From the NCBI RefSeq assembly GCF_013415485.1, contig NZ_JACBXS010000014.1:1-64000 (forward strand): DNA of 64,000 nt, written 5' to 3'. Within the stretch, counting starts at the first letter, position 1; the number at the start of each line of letters is the position of its first letter. This document shows, in pieces, positions 54,876 through 63,758 of this stretch. Made by a program: the position numbers and the translations under genes. The notes beneath the pieces were generated by a model, which saw only the letters and a list, made by a program, of their open reading frames with translations, ran no database searches and had not been told where the DNA came from. Source of the stretch: Rhabdonatronobacter sediminivivens (GTDB lineage: Bacteria; Pseudomonadota; Alphaproteobacteria; Rhodobacterales; Rhodobacteraceae).

Positions 54876-56054
54876 ATGGATCACACAGCCTATCGCCACG
54901 CTCTGAGCGCACAGCTTGCACAGTCGGAATTGCCTTTCGCCCCGGAGGAGTTCACGGCGCGGCTGGCACGGACACGGGCCGCCATGCGCGACGCCGGGAT
55001 TGACGCGCTGCTGCTGACCGATCCCGCCGATATCTTCTACCTCACCGGGTATCATACGTTCGAGGTGTCGGTGCACACCGCGCTGATCGTCAGCACTGAG
55101 CGGCTGGTGCTTCAGGTCCCGTCGATCGAAACCGGCCCCGCCGTGGTGACCGCGCTGGTTGATGAGATCATCGGTTATCTGTGGGAGGATATCGACGCCG
55201 TGATCGACCCGCTGGCGGAATTGCTGGCGCCCTATCAGGCCATCGGGCTGGACCTTTATGCCGCCAGTCTGCGCCACGGGGTGATCCGCGCGCTGCAATC
55301 GCGTCTGGGGGCAGCGCGCTTTCGTGATGACGGCGGCGCGCTGGTGGACGGGTTGCGTCTGGTCAAGACCGAGGCCGAACTGGCCTGCCTGCGTGAAAGC
55401 GCGCGGATCACATCCGCCGCCCTGCGCGCCGCCGAAGCCGTGGTGCAGGCAGGCACCACCGATAATGCCATTGCCGCCGAAGGCGCCCGCGCCCTGCTGG
55501 CCGAAGGCAGCGAGTTCATGAGCCTGCAACCCATCGTCACATCCGCGCGGCGTATCGGCACGATCCATGTGAACCACAAGCGCCATGTCATCGCACCGGA
55601 TGCGCCGGTGTTCCTTGAATTCGGCGCGGCCTTCCAGCGCTACACGGCCCCGATGATGCGCACGGTGGTGGCGGGAAAGCCCACCGACCAGATGCGCCGC
55701 ATTGCCGATCTGTGCCGCGCGATCTTCGAGGCGCTTGGCGCCGAGATGCGCCCGGGGCGCAGCTTTGACGATGCAGCGCGTGCGGCCGATGCCGTCCTGT
55801 CACCCCATGCCGATGCCCTGTTCTTCTCGGGCGTGTTCGGCTATGCGGTCGGGGCGCAGTTCCCGCCAAGCTGGGTCGAAGGCACAGGCTATATCGCGCG
55901 CGGCCAGACGCGCCGCTTTGAACCCGGCATGGTGTTTCACCTGCCGCTCTGCCTGCGCCTTCCGGGGCAATGGGGCATAGGTCTGAGCGACACGGTGCTG
56001 GTCACCGAAGGCGGCGCGGTTCCGATCACCGACAACAGCTGGCAACTGGGCTGA
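54876..56054 (+). CDS. eutD: ectoine hydrolase (EutD/DoeA), M24 peptidase fold
   Basis: 392 residues with the pita-bread fold of creatinase/aminopeptidase P. The N-terminal domain has YLTGYHTFEVSVHTALI, close to what I recall of DoeA. The catalytic domain includes TSARRIGTIHVNHKRH and VFLEFGAAFQRYTAPMMRT. The metal ligands of true M24 aminopeptidases are not conserved, as in creatinase and DoeA. The enzyme opens the ectoine ring to N-acetyl-diaminobutyrate. The deacetylase that normally follows (EutE/DoeB) is not present. Confidence 0.82.
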   Translation: MDHTAYRHALSAQLAQSELPFAPEEFTARLARTRAAMRDAGIDALLLTDPADIFYLTGYHTFEVSVHTALIVSTERLVLQVPSIETGPAVVTALVDEIIGYLWEDIDAVIDPLAELLAPYQAIGLDLYAASLRHGVIRALQSRLGAARFRDDGGALVDGLRLVKTEAELACLRESARITSAALRAAEAVVQAGTTDNAIAAEGARALLAEGSEFMSLQPIVTSARRIGTIHVNHKRHVIAPDAPVFLEFGAAFQRYTAPMMRTVVAGKPTDQMRRIADLCRAIFEALGAEMRPGRSFDDAARAADAVLSPHADALFFSGVFGYAVGAQFPPSWVEGTGYIARGQTRRFEPGMVFHLPLCLRLPGQWGIGLSDTVLVTEGGAVPITDNSWQLG

Positions 56055-56205
56055 CCGCGCAGCACCCCCCTGGCGGTCCGGCGCAGGGGCGGGTAAGTCC
56101 TGCCGCTGAGCTGCCCCCCGCGGTGCTGGCCCGGCCAGGGGGCATGTGATCGCCCTCAAGATCGGGTGCCGAAAACTCGCCGGTCATGCCGAAAAGGCGG
56201 AGGGA

Positions 56206-56862
56206 TCACCCCGCTCGGCGGTGCAGCAGCGACAGGAAGCCGCCCAGATCATCGGTGTGATGTTCGATATGCGCCGCCGAAAGCGGCTCTGGCGCCACAT
56301 GGACAGTGCGCATGCCCATGGCATGGGGGGCGGCCAGATTGCGGGGGTCATCCTCGAACATGGCCGAGGCCGAAGGGTCCAGCCCGTCAGTGGCAAACAC
56401 GGCCTCGAAGGCGGCGCGTTCGGGTTTGGGCAGATAGCCCGCGTGTTCCACGCCGTATACCGCATCGAACACCCCCGCCAGGCCGCGCCCCTCCAGCACC
56501 CGTTCGGCATAGGGCGCCGAGCCGTTGGTATAGACCACCCGCCGCCCCGGCAGTGCCGCGATGTGGTCGCGCAGCACCGGGTCCGGGGTCAGGGGGGTGA
56601 AGTCGATATCATGCACGACCTCCAGATACCGACCCGGATCCATTCCGTGCACCCGCATCAAACCCGCCAGCGTGGTGCCATGCTCCATCCAGTATTGCTG
56701 GCGCAGGCGGCAGGCGGTGTCATGGTCCACGCCCAGCGTATCCATCACAAAGTCGGTCATCCGCACCTGTATCTGATCGAACAGGCGGATTTCAGGTGGA
56801 TAGAGGGTGTTGTCCAGATCGAACACCCAGTGGCAGACATGTGAAAAGCGTTCAGCGGGCAT
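56206..56862 (-). CDS. HAD-family pyrimidine 5'-nucleotidase-like phosphatase
   Basis: 218 residues from the ATG at 56862. HAD motif I is WVFDLDNTLYPPE near residue 12-24, with nucleophile Asp. Motif II is VVYTNGSA near 108, motif III Lys in YLPKPERAAF near 142, and motif IV FEDDPRNL near 167. This is the subgroup annotated as pyrimidine 5'-nucleotidase. The physiological substrate is uncertain. A longer upstream frame is not supported. Confidence 0.9.
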   Translation of the reverse strand: MPAERFSHVCHWVFDLDNTLYPPEIRLFDQIQVRMTDFVMDTLGVDHDTACRLRQQYWMEHGTTLAGLMRVHGMDPGRYLEVVHDIDFTPLTPDPVLRDHIAALPGRRVVYTNGSAPYAERVLEGRGLAGVFDAVYGVEHAGYLPKPERAAFEAVFATDGLDPSASAMFEDDPRNLAAPHAMGMRTVHVAPEPLSAAHIEHHTDDLGGFLSLLHRRAG

Positions 56863-56978
56863 GTCAGGCAGATAGCCCCCTGCGCTCCAGACATCAAGCG
56901 GCCGCGACAGCTTCGAACTTGTGTCCGGTCCCAATCCAGTATCTTCTGACGCCATCTGCCGAACGGAGCTGACACCCC

Positions 56979-57632
56979 ATGTCCGACACCAAACCCCAGA
57001 CCGATGCCTATTCGCTGATCCTGGATGCCATCGACGTTGGCATCTACAGGCCCGGCGACCGGCTGGTGGAATCGGAACTGGCCGAGCGCTTCGGTGTTTC
57101 GCGCACGCCGGTCCGCGAGGCATTGCAGCGGCTGGAGACGCAATCCATGCTGGCGCGGGATGGCCGGTCACTGATTGTCGCCTCGCTGGACCATAACCAG
57201 CTGGCCGAGCTTTACGTGGTGCGCGCGGAACTGGAAGGGCTGGCCGCCCGGCTGGCCGCGCGCCACGCCACCGCCGAAGAGGTGCGCGTCCTGCGCTCCA
57301 TGGTCGAGGATGACCGCAAGCTGCTGAACGACCCCGAGGCCATGAGCCGCGCCAACCGCCGGTTTCACAAGCAGATCCATCTGGCCTCGCACAACCGCTA
57401 TCTGGTGCAGCAACTGGATCTGGTGCATCGGTCCATGGCGCTTCTGGCCACGACCTCCATCGCCGCCGAAGGGCGCCCGGACGAGACTGTCGCCGAACAT
57501 GCCGCCATCGTCGAGGCGATTGCCGCCGGCGATGGCGACGCCGCCTACAAGGCGCTGAAGGACCATATCTCGCGCGCCTTCGAAACCCGGCTGAAGCTGG
57601 ACAGCATGCACCCGCAGCGCAGCGCGCTGTGA
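56979..57632 (+). CDS. GntR-family regulator, FCD subfamily
   Basis: 217 residues. Winged helix GDRLVESELAERFGVSRTPVREALQRLE near 24-51 (seen as ESELAERFGVSRTPVREAL), FCD effector domain after about 80 with NRRFHKQIHLASHN and AEHAAIVEAIAAGDG. It is preceded by CGGAGCTGAC. It is divergent from the HAD gene, with the ectoine operon beyond it, and convergent with the 2-aminoethylphosphonate genes. The last codons and stop lie in one copy of a 19-bp direct repeat that flanks an apparent insertion. Its target is unclear. Confidence 0.88.
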   Translation: MSDTKPQTDAYSLILDAIDVGIYRPGDRLVESELAERFGVSRTPVREALQRLETQSMLARDGRSLIVASLDHNQLAELYVVRAELEGLAARLAARHATAEEVRVLRSMVEDDRKLLNDPEAMSRANRRFHKQIHLASHNRYLVQQLDLVHRSMALLATTSIAAEGRPDETVAEHAAIVEAIAAGDGDAAYKALKDHISRAFETRLKLDSMHPQRSAL

Positions 57633-57958
57633 TCAGGCGGCTGAAAAGGTCGTCGGCCTCCCAATGTTCAGGCAAGGGACCGGGGAACTGTTCCTCGGCA
57701 CGCTTGCTACATGCCCTGTTCCGGGCGACCAGCCCGGGACGCGCCCGACCCTCCCGCGGGAGGGCGCATTGCAACGCTGCAAAAAGCTCAGCGCATGGAG
57801 GGGTTTGGCCAGCATAAATCGCATTAACCCCAAGGTCCCAAAGCGCCCACCCAGGGTCGGGCGCGTCCCTTCACTCCGGGTTTCGATGTAAGAACAGGAA
57901 CAGTTTTCCTGACAGGCGCTGCCCAATCTTCTTTTTCACCAGCGCGCTGTAATCAGGC
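57620..57958. mobile_element. MITE-like insertion with 19-bp flanking duplication
   Basis: CAGCGCGCTGTGATCAGGC (57620-57638) and CAGCGCGCTGTAATCAGGC (57940-57958) form a 19-bp direct repeat with one mismatch, 320 bp apart. The DNA between contains a perfect 17-bp inverted repeat, GGGACGCGCCCGACCCT (57736-57752) against 57853-57869. Outside it lies AACTGTTCCT / AGGAACAGTT (57686-57695, 57896-57905). No transposase or real gene is inside. Each repeat copy ends one of the two convergent neighbour genes, as if an ancestral TGATCA holding both stops had been split. I read it as a small non-autonomous element. Confidence 0.6.
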
Positions 57959-59329
57959 TGCGGCGATGGCCGCGTCCAGAATGTCCAGCGCCTGCATCAT
58001 CTGGTCATGGGTGACGGTGAGCGGCGGGGTCAGGGTCAGCACATTGCCCATGGTGGTCTTGAACGAGAGGCCCCGGTCCAGCGCGCGGTAAAGTACCCGT
58101 TCGGCCAGCCCGGCATCGGGGGCCTTGGTGTCGCGGTCCGTGACCAGCTCGATCCCGATCATCAACCCCCTGCCCCGCAGATCGCCAATGGCGGCGCGGC
58201 GGGCGCGCATGTCTTCCAGCCGTGCCATGGCGGCGGCGCCCACGCGGCGGGCGTTGTCCACCAGCCCCTCCTCCTCGATGATCTCCAGCGTGGTCAGGGC
58301 GGCGCGGGTGGTCACCGGGTTCTTTTCATGGGTGTAATGGCCAAAGGCCCAGTCCCCGCCCACATCCAGCTCTGCGCGCGCGACCACGGCGGCAATGGGC
58401 AGGATACCGCCCCCCAGCGCCTTGCCCAGCACCAGGATATCGGGCACCACTTCGTCCTGCGCGCAGGCGAACATGCTGCCGGTCTTGCCCAGCCCGGTGG
58501 GGATTTCGTCAAAGATCAGCAGCACGCCGCGGCGGTCGCACGCCTCGCGCACCGCCTGCCAGAAGCCGGGGGGCGGGACGTAGGGAATGGCGCGGACGGG
58601 TTCGGCGATGATCGCGGCCACGTCGCCCTCGCGCTCCAGCACGTAATCGACCATGCGCGCGCAGGCGAGCTTGCAGTGATCAAGACGCGGGCGGCCCCGG
58701 GCGTCGGTATCATGGCCATAGGGGCAGCGATAGCAGGCAAAGGGCGCCACATGGCCGGAACCCGGCATATGCGCCGCCGCCGGGCCAGAGCGGAACATCG
58801 CCTCGCCCGAGAGCGTCCCCGCCCCCAGCCCGGCGCCGTGGAAGGCATCCCAGAAGGACAGCACCTTGAACCGGCCCGTGGCGGTGCGCGCCAGCTTGAT
58901 CGCCACCTCTACGGCGTCGGACCCGCCGGTGGTGAACAGCACCTTGGACAGATCCCCCGGCGTGATCTGCGCCAGCTTGCGCGCCAGCGCCGTGGCCGGT
59001 TCGCAGGCATAGCGGCGCGGGGCAAAGGGCAGCGCGTCCATCTGCGCGGCAATCGCCGCCTTTAGCCGGGGATGCCCATAGCCGATATGGTGGACGTTGT
59101 TGCCATGAAAATCCATGTAGCGCCGCCCGGCGGTATCCTCGATCCAGATGCCCTCGGCGCGTGCAATGGCGTTCAAGCAAGGGGTCGAGACCGACTGGTG
59201 CAGGAAATAGCGCGCGTCCTCATCCAGCGCGGCACGGGTGGCGGGGTCGATGGCGCGGGCCTGCCAGGCGGCGCGCAGGTCCGAGTGGTTCACATCCCCT
59301 TCGGCCTGGGCAACGGCAACACGGGTCAT
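57953..59329 (-). CDS. pbfA: PLP enzyme, probable (R)-1-hydroxy-2-aminoethylphosphonate ammonia-lyase (PbfA-like)
   Basis: A 458-residue class III aminotransferase-fold protein. It has FHGNNVHHIGYGHP near 72-85, TTGGSDAVEVAIKLA near 132, IFDEIPTGLGKTG near 264 and the PLP-Lys in VLGKALGGGILPIAA near 292. PbfA releases ammonia from hydroxylated 2-aminoethylphosphonate to give phosphonoacetaldehyde and sits beside AEP transporters, as here. ATG 59329 follows GGAGG, overlapping the end of the permease gene upstream by about 21 bp in the alternative long frame only. PhnW, PhnX and PhnY are absent, so an ordinary aminotransferase remains possible. Confidence 0.65.
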   Translation of the reverse strand: MTRVAVAQAEGDVNHSDLRAAWQARAIDPATRAALDEDARYFLHQSVSTPCLNAIARAEGIWIEDTAGRRYMDFHGNNVHHIGYGHPRLKAAIAAQMDALPFAPRRYACEPATALARKLAQITPGDLSKVLFTTGGSDAVEVAIKLARTATGRFKVLSFWDAFHGAGLGAGTLSGEAMFRSGPAAAHMPGSGHVAPFACYRCPYGHDTDARGRPRLDHCKLACARMVDYVLEREGDVAAIIAEPVRAIPYVPPPGFWQAVREACDRRGVLLIFDEIPTGLGKTGSMFACAQDEVVPDILVLGKALGGGILPIAAVVARAELDVGGDWAFGHYTHEKNPVTTRAALTTLEIIEEEGLVDNARRVGAAAMARLEDMRARRAAIGDLRGRGLMIGIELVTDRDTKAPDAGLAERVLYRALDRGLSFKTTMGNVLTLTPPLTVTHDQMMQALDILDAAIAAA

Positions 59330-59349
59330 TTCCGCCTCCATACCCCGGG

Positions 59350-61065
59350 TCACTTTCGCCGCCAGAACTGGAAACGGGCCAGCACATAGCGGTCCAGCAC
59401 GATATGCAACGCCTTCACCCCGATGGAGGTCGCCACGATCAGGGTGGCCATGGCTGCCGCAGCGGCGATGAAGCCTGCCTCATCCATATGCACGATCGAG
59501 ATCGAGGCCAGCTTGGTATGCGCGCCATAAAGGAAGATCACCGCCGATACAGTGGTCATGGCGTTGATGAACAGATAGACCGCAATATCCAGGATCGCGG
59601 GCAGGCAGATCGGCACCGTCACCCGCCGGAAGGTGTTCCAGAACGGCACCTTGAGCGAGGCCGAGACCGATTCGAACTCACGGTCGATCTGCTTCAGCGC
59701 GGTCAGCGCGGTGATGTGCGAGACGGTGAAGAAATGGGTGATGGTGTTGACCACCAGGATCGTCAGCGTGGCATAGAAGATGTTGAGCGGGTTCCACGGT
59801 GCGTTGAAGAAGAACACATAGCCCAGCCCCAGCACCAGCCCCGGCACCGCCACCGGCAGCATGGCCAGGAAATGCGCGAAGCCCCGCGCCATGGGGAAGG
59901 CCTTGGTTTTCTCGATCACATAGGCGCCGGTGAAGATCACCACCGTCCCGATGATCGAGGCCAGCGCCGCCATCTTGACCGAGGTGAAATAGGGGTTCCA
60001 CCCGGCCGGTTCAAACCGCGGGAAGTTGTAATTCGCCGTGGTAAAGGACAGGTTCCACGGCCAATAGGTGATGAACGAAGCCCAGACCGCCACCCCCAGC
60101 GCCGCCGCCACCAGAAATGCCACCACCAGGCAATAGGCCACGAACCCCATGTCGCGCGCGGTGTTGGGCGCGGGCTGATAGGGCACCGCGCGGGCTGACA
60201 GCAGCGCCACCTGCCTGCGGTTGACCAGCCGGTCCACCGCAAAGGCCAGCACCGCAGGCACCAGCAGGATCATCCCCACCACCGCGCCGCGTTCGAAATT
60301 CTGCTGCCCCACCACGGCGCGATACACATCCGTGGCCAGCACGTTGTATTGCCCGCCGATCACCTTTGGGATGCCGAAATCGGTTATGACAAGCGTGAAC
60401 ACCACGAAGGAGGCGCTGATCAGCCCGTATTGCGCCCCCGGCAGGGTGACGGTGCGAAAGATGCGCGTCTTGGGCGTGCCCAGCGCGTTGGCGACCTCAT
60501 AGAGCCGCCCGTCGGACAGGCCCAGCGCCGTGACCAGGATCAGCACCGCATGGGGAAAGGTATAGGTGACCTGCGCGATGGTGATCCCGATCGGCCCGTA
60601 GATGGTGTTGCCAAAGAGCAGCCCGCGCAGGAACCCCTGATTGCCGAAGATATAGACCAGCGACAGCGCCGACATGAGCGAGGGCGCAAAGAGCGGCAGC
60701 AGCGCCAGCGCATAGAAGAGCGGCTTGGCGGGCATGCAGGTGCGCGTCAGCGCATAGGCATAGGTAAAGGCCAGCGGGATCACGATGGCCGTGGACAGCG
60801 CCGCGATGAACAGGCTGTTGAAGAGCGAGTCCACCAGGATCGGATTGGCGAAATAGGCGGCGTAGTTTTCCAGCCCCACAAATTCGCCCTGACGGTTCAG
60901 GAAGCTCTTGGACAAGAGCGCATAGAGCGGCAGCGCGATGGAGATCAGAAGAAAGGCGCTGAGCAGCACCACCAGCGCCCCGGCGACGAAATTCTCGGAG
61001 GGGATCAGCAGCGCGCGGCGGCGCGAAATGGCCCCCGTCGGCTGCCGCGAAACCGTGAGGCTCAT
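59350..61065 (-). CDS. 2-aminoethylphosphonate ABC transporter permease (PhnU2-like)
   Basis: 571 residues, two fused six-helix permease halves (about 25-290 and 310-565). The halves are joined by a cytoplasmic linker, each with an EAA-type loop (EVANALGTPKTRIFRTVTLP near 188; SVSASLKVPFWNTFRRVTVP near 470). The segment DFGIPKVIGGQYNVLATDVY is typical of the 2-AEP permease subfamily. It starts with an ATG overlapping the ATPase stop by one base (TAATG), so translation is coupled. Confidence 0.82.
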   Translation of the reverse strand: MSLTVSRQPTGAISRRRALLIPSENFVAGALVVLLSAFLLISIALPLYALLSKSFLNRQGEFVGLENYAAYFANPILVDSLFNSLFIAALSTAIVIPLAFTYAYALTRTCMPAKPLFYALALLPLFAPSLMSALSLVYIFGNQGFLRGLLFGNTIYGPIGITIAQVTYTFPHAVLILVTALGLSDGRLYEVANALGTPKTRIFRTVTLPGAQYGLISASFVVFTLVITDFGIPKVIGGQYNVLATDVYRAVVGQQNFERGAVVGMILLVPAVLAFAVDRLVNRRQVALLSARAVPYQPAPNTARDMGFVAYCLVVAFLVAAALGVAVWASFITYWPWNLSFTTANYNFPRFEPAGWNPYFTSVKMAALASIIGTVVIFTGAYVIEKTKAFPMARGFAHFLAMLPVAVPGLVLGLGYVFFFNAPWNPLNIFYATLTILVVNTITHFFTVSHITALTALKQIDREFESVSASLKVPFWNTFRRVTVPICLPAILDIAVYLFINAMTTVSAVIFLYGAHTKLASISIVHMDEAGFIAAAAAMATLIVATSIGVKALHIVLDRYVLARFQFWRRK

Positions 61066-62195
61066 TACGCGGCCTCCTCGCTGGCCAGATCCTCAATGGG
61101 CGTGGCAAAGACATGCAGCGATTCAGGCGGCAGGGATACGGTCAGGGTCTGGTTCAGCGACACCGCCATGTCGCGCATCAGATTGGCCGAGAAATCGGCC
61201 AGGATCACCGCCCCGCCGGTTTCGGTGACCAGACGCGCACGGCAGAAGGCGCCAAGATATTCCAGATCATCGACCCGGACCTGCATGGTGTTGGGCTGGT
61301 CGGGGTCCAGATTGCGCACCCGCACCTCCTCGGGGCGCAGGCCCACCGTCACCCGCGAACCGGGCGTCAGGCCGCGATCATCGGCGCAGGCCAGGTTGAT
61401 CCCCGCCAGCGTCAACTGTCCCGGCGCGGCCAGCTTGCCTTCGAAAAAGCTCATGGTGCCGACGAAATCGGCCACGAAAGCGGTGGCGGGGTTGGCATAG
61501 ACATCCGCAGGCGTGCCGACCTGTTCGATGACCCCGTGGTTCATCACCACAATCCGGTCAGCCATAGTCAGCGCCTCTTCCTGGTCATGTGTCACCATGA
61601 CCGTGGTCACACCCAGACGGCGCTGCAATTCACGGATCTGTTCGCGCAGCCGCAGCCGCACCCGCGCATCCAGCGCCGAAAGCGGCTCATCCAGCAGCAA
61701 CAACCCCGGCGAGGTCGCCAGCGCACGCGCCAGCGCCACCCGCTGCTGCTGCCCGCCCGAAAGCTGCACCGGATATTTGTCGCCCTGCTCGGGCAGGCCC
61801 ACAAGCTCCAGCAACTCCGCCACCCGGTCCCGGATGTTCTGGCGCGACCAACGCTGGTTGACCAGCCCGTAGCTTACATTGTCGGCAACGGTCAGGTTGG
61901 GAAACAGCGCATAGGACTGAAAGACGATCCCGAAGTCCCGCGCCGCAGGCGGGCTGAAGGACACATCACGCCCATCCATGGAAATCCGGCCTTCGTCCTG
62001 GATATCCAGCCCCGCAATGGCGCGCAGAAGCGTGGTCTTGCCGCAGCCCGAAGGCCCCAGAAAGCAGACGAATTCGCCCTGGTTTATATCCAGCGAGATC
62101 CGGTCCAATGCCGTGAACTGGCCAAACCGCTTGGTCAGATCCTCGATCCGCAGATAGGCTTGATCCGACGGTGGCGTGGTCTTGTCAGCAGTCAT
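61065..62195 (-). CDS. 2-aminoethylphosphonate ABC transporter ATPase (PhnT2-like)
   Basis: 376 residues. Walker A GPSGCGKTTLLRA near 42-54, signature LSGGQQQRVALARAL near 144, Walker B LLLDEPLSALD near 164-174, and H-loop VTHDQ. A C-terminal regulatory TOBE domain follows residue 250. Its order, ATPase between binding protein and fused permease, matches phnS2-T2-U2 operons. It powers uptake through the inner membrane. Confidence 0.87.
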   Translation of the reverse strand: MTADKTTPPSDQAYLRIEDLTKRFGQFTALDRISLDINQGEFVCFLGPSGCGKTTLLRAIAGLDIQDEGRISMDGRDVSFSPPAARDFGIVFQSYALFPNLTVADNVSYGLVNQRWSRQNIRDRVAELLELVGLPEQGDKYPVQLSGGQQQRVALARALATSPGLLLLDEPLSALDARVRLRLREQIRELQRRLGVTTVMVTHDQEEALTMADRIVVMNHGVIEQVGTPADVYANPATAFVADFVGTMSFFEGKLAAPGQLTLAGINLACADDRGLTPGSRVTVGLRPEEVRVRNLDPDQPNTMQVRVDDLEYLGAFCRARLVTETGGAVILADFSANLMRDMAVSLNQTLTVSLPPESLHVFATPIEDLASEEAA

Positions 62196-62295
62196 CCGGC
62201 GATCCCTTGCAGCTATGGATGGGTGTCAATGCACCGGCCGCCGATGAAATCGCCATCGGCGGCCGGCCGGTCAGGCCCGTTCAGGCCCTGTCAGA

Positions 62296-63324
62296 TCAAT
62301 CCCGGGGCGCGGCCTTTGCCTCGTACCGGCTGGCCCATTCCTCCAGGACGCGATCACGGTTTGCGGCCATCCAGCCGAAATCATTGTCGATCAGCGCTTC
62401 CTCGACCCCGGCCGGATAGCCGTCGGGGTAGTTGTCGGCATCGGGGTGGGCAACGATGGCATAGGTCTCCTGGTAGAGATCATTGGCCTCGCGGCTTGCG
62501 GCCCAGTCCATGACCTGCTGGGCAAGGTCCATATGGTCAGTGCCTTCGACGATGGCCGCGGCCTCCATCTCCCAGCCCACGCCTTCGGAGGGGATCACAA
62601 CCTCCAGCGGGGCGCCCATGGCCTGCTCCTGCACGCCGCGCATGTCCAGCGCGATGCCGACCAGACGCTCACCGCGCGCGGCCTGCACACAGGGCGCCGA
62701 GCCCGAATGCAGATACCCGGCGATGTTCTGGTGCAGCCCGTCCATGAAGTCCCAGCCGTCATCTTCGCCCATCAGCTGCAGCCAGGCGGCGACAGTCAGA
62801 TAGCCGGTCCCCGAAGATGCCGGGTGCGGCATGACGATCTGGCCCTCGAACTCGGGCGCCAGCAGATCGGCCCAGCTGGTGGGGGTTTCCAGACCCATGG
62901 CCTCGCCCATGGCGGTGTTGTAGCAGATCACGCCCACATATGCGTCCATGCCCAGCCAGGTGGGCTCATCGCGGCGGTCGGCGAACTGGGGCTTGAGCTC
63001 GTCAGCGCCGGCGGGGGCATAGCTGGCCAGCAACCCGGCTTCGTCGAACATCATCAGTGACGACACCGCCAGCCCCAGCACGATATCCGCCTGGGGGTTG
63101 TCAGCCTCGGCCAGGAAGCGGGCGGTGATGACGCCGGTGGAATCGCGCACCCAGACAACCTCGACATCGGGGACCGCTTCTTCGATTGCGGCCTTGAAGG
63201 GGCCAAGCTGATCGTTTTCCAGTGCGGTGTAAACGGTCAACGCTGTGCGCGCATCCACCTGCCCCGCCGTTGCCGCCAATGCCAGCGCGCCGATGGCCAC
63301 GCCAAGTTTCAATCCGGTTTTCAT
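62296..63324 (-). CDS. 2-aminoethylphosphonate periplasmic binding protein (PhnS2-like)
   Basis: 342 residues. A Sec signal peptide (LGVAIGALALAATAGQVDA) is followed by the type 2 periplasmic-binding fold. LTVYTALENDQLGPFKAAIE, ARFLAEADNPQADIVLGLAV and HPASSGTGYLTVAAWLQLMGE match the iron/phosphonate-type binding proteins of this transport class. The ATG at 63324 (MKTGLKLG) is chosen as the first start giving a proper signal peptide. It is the first gene of a four-gene operon S2-T2-U2-pbfA, transcribed toward lower coordinates. Confidence 0.85.
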   Translation of the reverse strand: MKTGLKLGVAIGALALAATAGQVDARTALTVYTALENDQLGPFKAAIEEAVPDVEVVWVRDSTGVITARFLAEADNPQADIVLGLAVSSLMMFDEAGLLASYAPAGADELKPQFADRRDEPTWLGMDAYVGVICYNTAMGEAMGLETPTSWADLLAPEFEGQIVMPHPASSGTGYLTVAAWLQLMGEDDGWDFMDGLHQNIAGYLHSGSAPCVQAARGERLVGIALDMRGVQEQAMGAPLEVVIPSEGVGWEMEAAAIVEGTDHMDLAQQVMDWAASREANDLYQETYAIVAHPDADNYPDGYPAGVEEALIDNDFGWMAANRDRVLEEWASRYEAKAAPRD

Positions 63325-63758
63325 GGTATCATACCTCTGTTGGTGGTCCGTATTGTGCAGGCGCCTTATCGTTGGGATGGACAGGCAGGCACCCTTTGGC
63401 CTGTCCTCCCGCCGGGCCAGCGCCATCGCCGGGGCGATGGTGCAGGCAGTGGCATTCCTTCATGTCGGTTTCATGAACGTCCCCATGCGCATATCCCGCA
63501 AAAGCCCGGGCTTCAGGCCGCGCAGGCACCTGGTCGCGGGGCTTCGAACGGCAGTGGATCATGCGCTTTTCCATTCCTTCTGGATAGTCAGACAACACCT
63601 GCCATAAGTAAAATCGGTATGTGCGATACTACCATAAGCAACTGCGATCATGTTGCACCGATTTTCACCGCTGCGTCGAAAGTGAGCATGGCGCGAATGC
63701 GCCGCCCTGACAATTCCCATGGTGCACCACCGCCCCGATGCGCGCACAGAGCAACGAC
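63325..63758. other. 434-bp intergenic region with candidate operator
   Basis: Upstream of the phosphonate operon and of the end of the EamA gene. No gene is recognised; open frames lack good starts. It includes the repeat-flanked palindrome at 63602-63638, described separately, and should hold the operon promoter. Confidence 0.45.
63602..63638. promoter_or_regulatory. candidate operator of phosphonate operon: palindrome between direct repeats
   Basis: CCATAAG occurs at 63602-63608 and again at 63632-63638, start to start 30 bp (about three helical turns). Between them GTATGTGCGATAC (63617-63629) is an interrupted palindrome, GTAT-N5-ATAC. The site lies about 280 bp upstream of the phnS2-type start. 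The regulator is not identified; the GntR gene at 56979 is one candidate. Confidence 0.5.

Noticed and set aside
57633-57926. A 97-codon frame inside the repeat-flanked insertion
   Set aside because: It spans both inverted repeats and has no ribosome site. The repeats themselves explain the open frame better than a protein.
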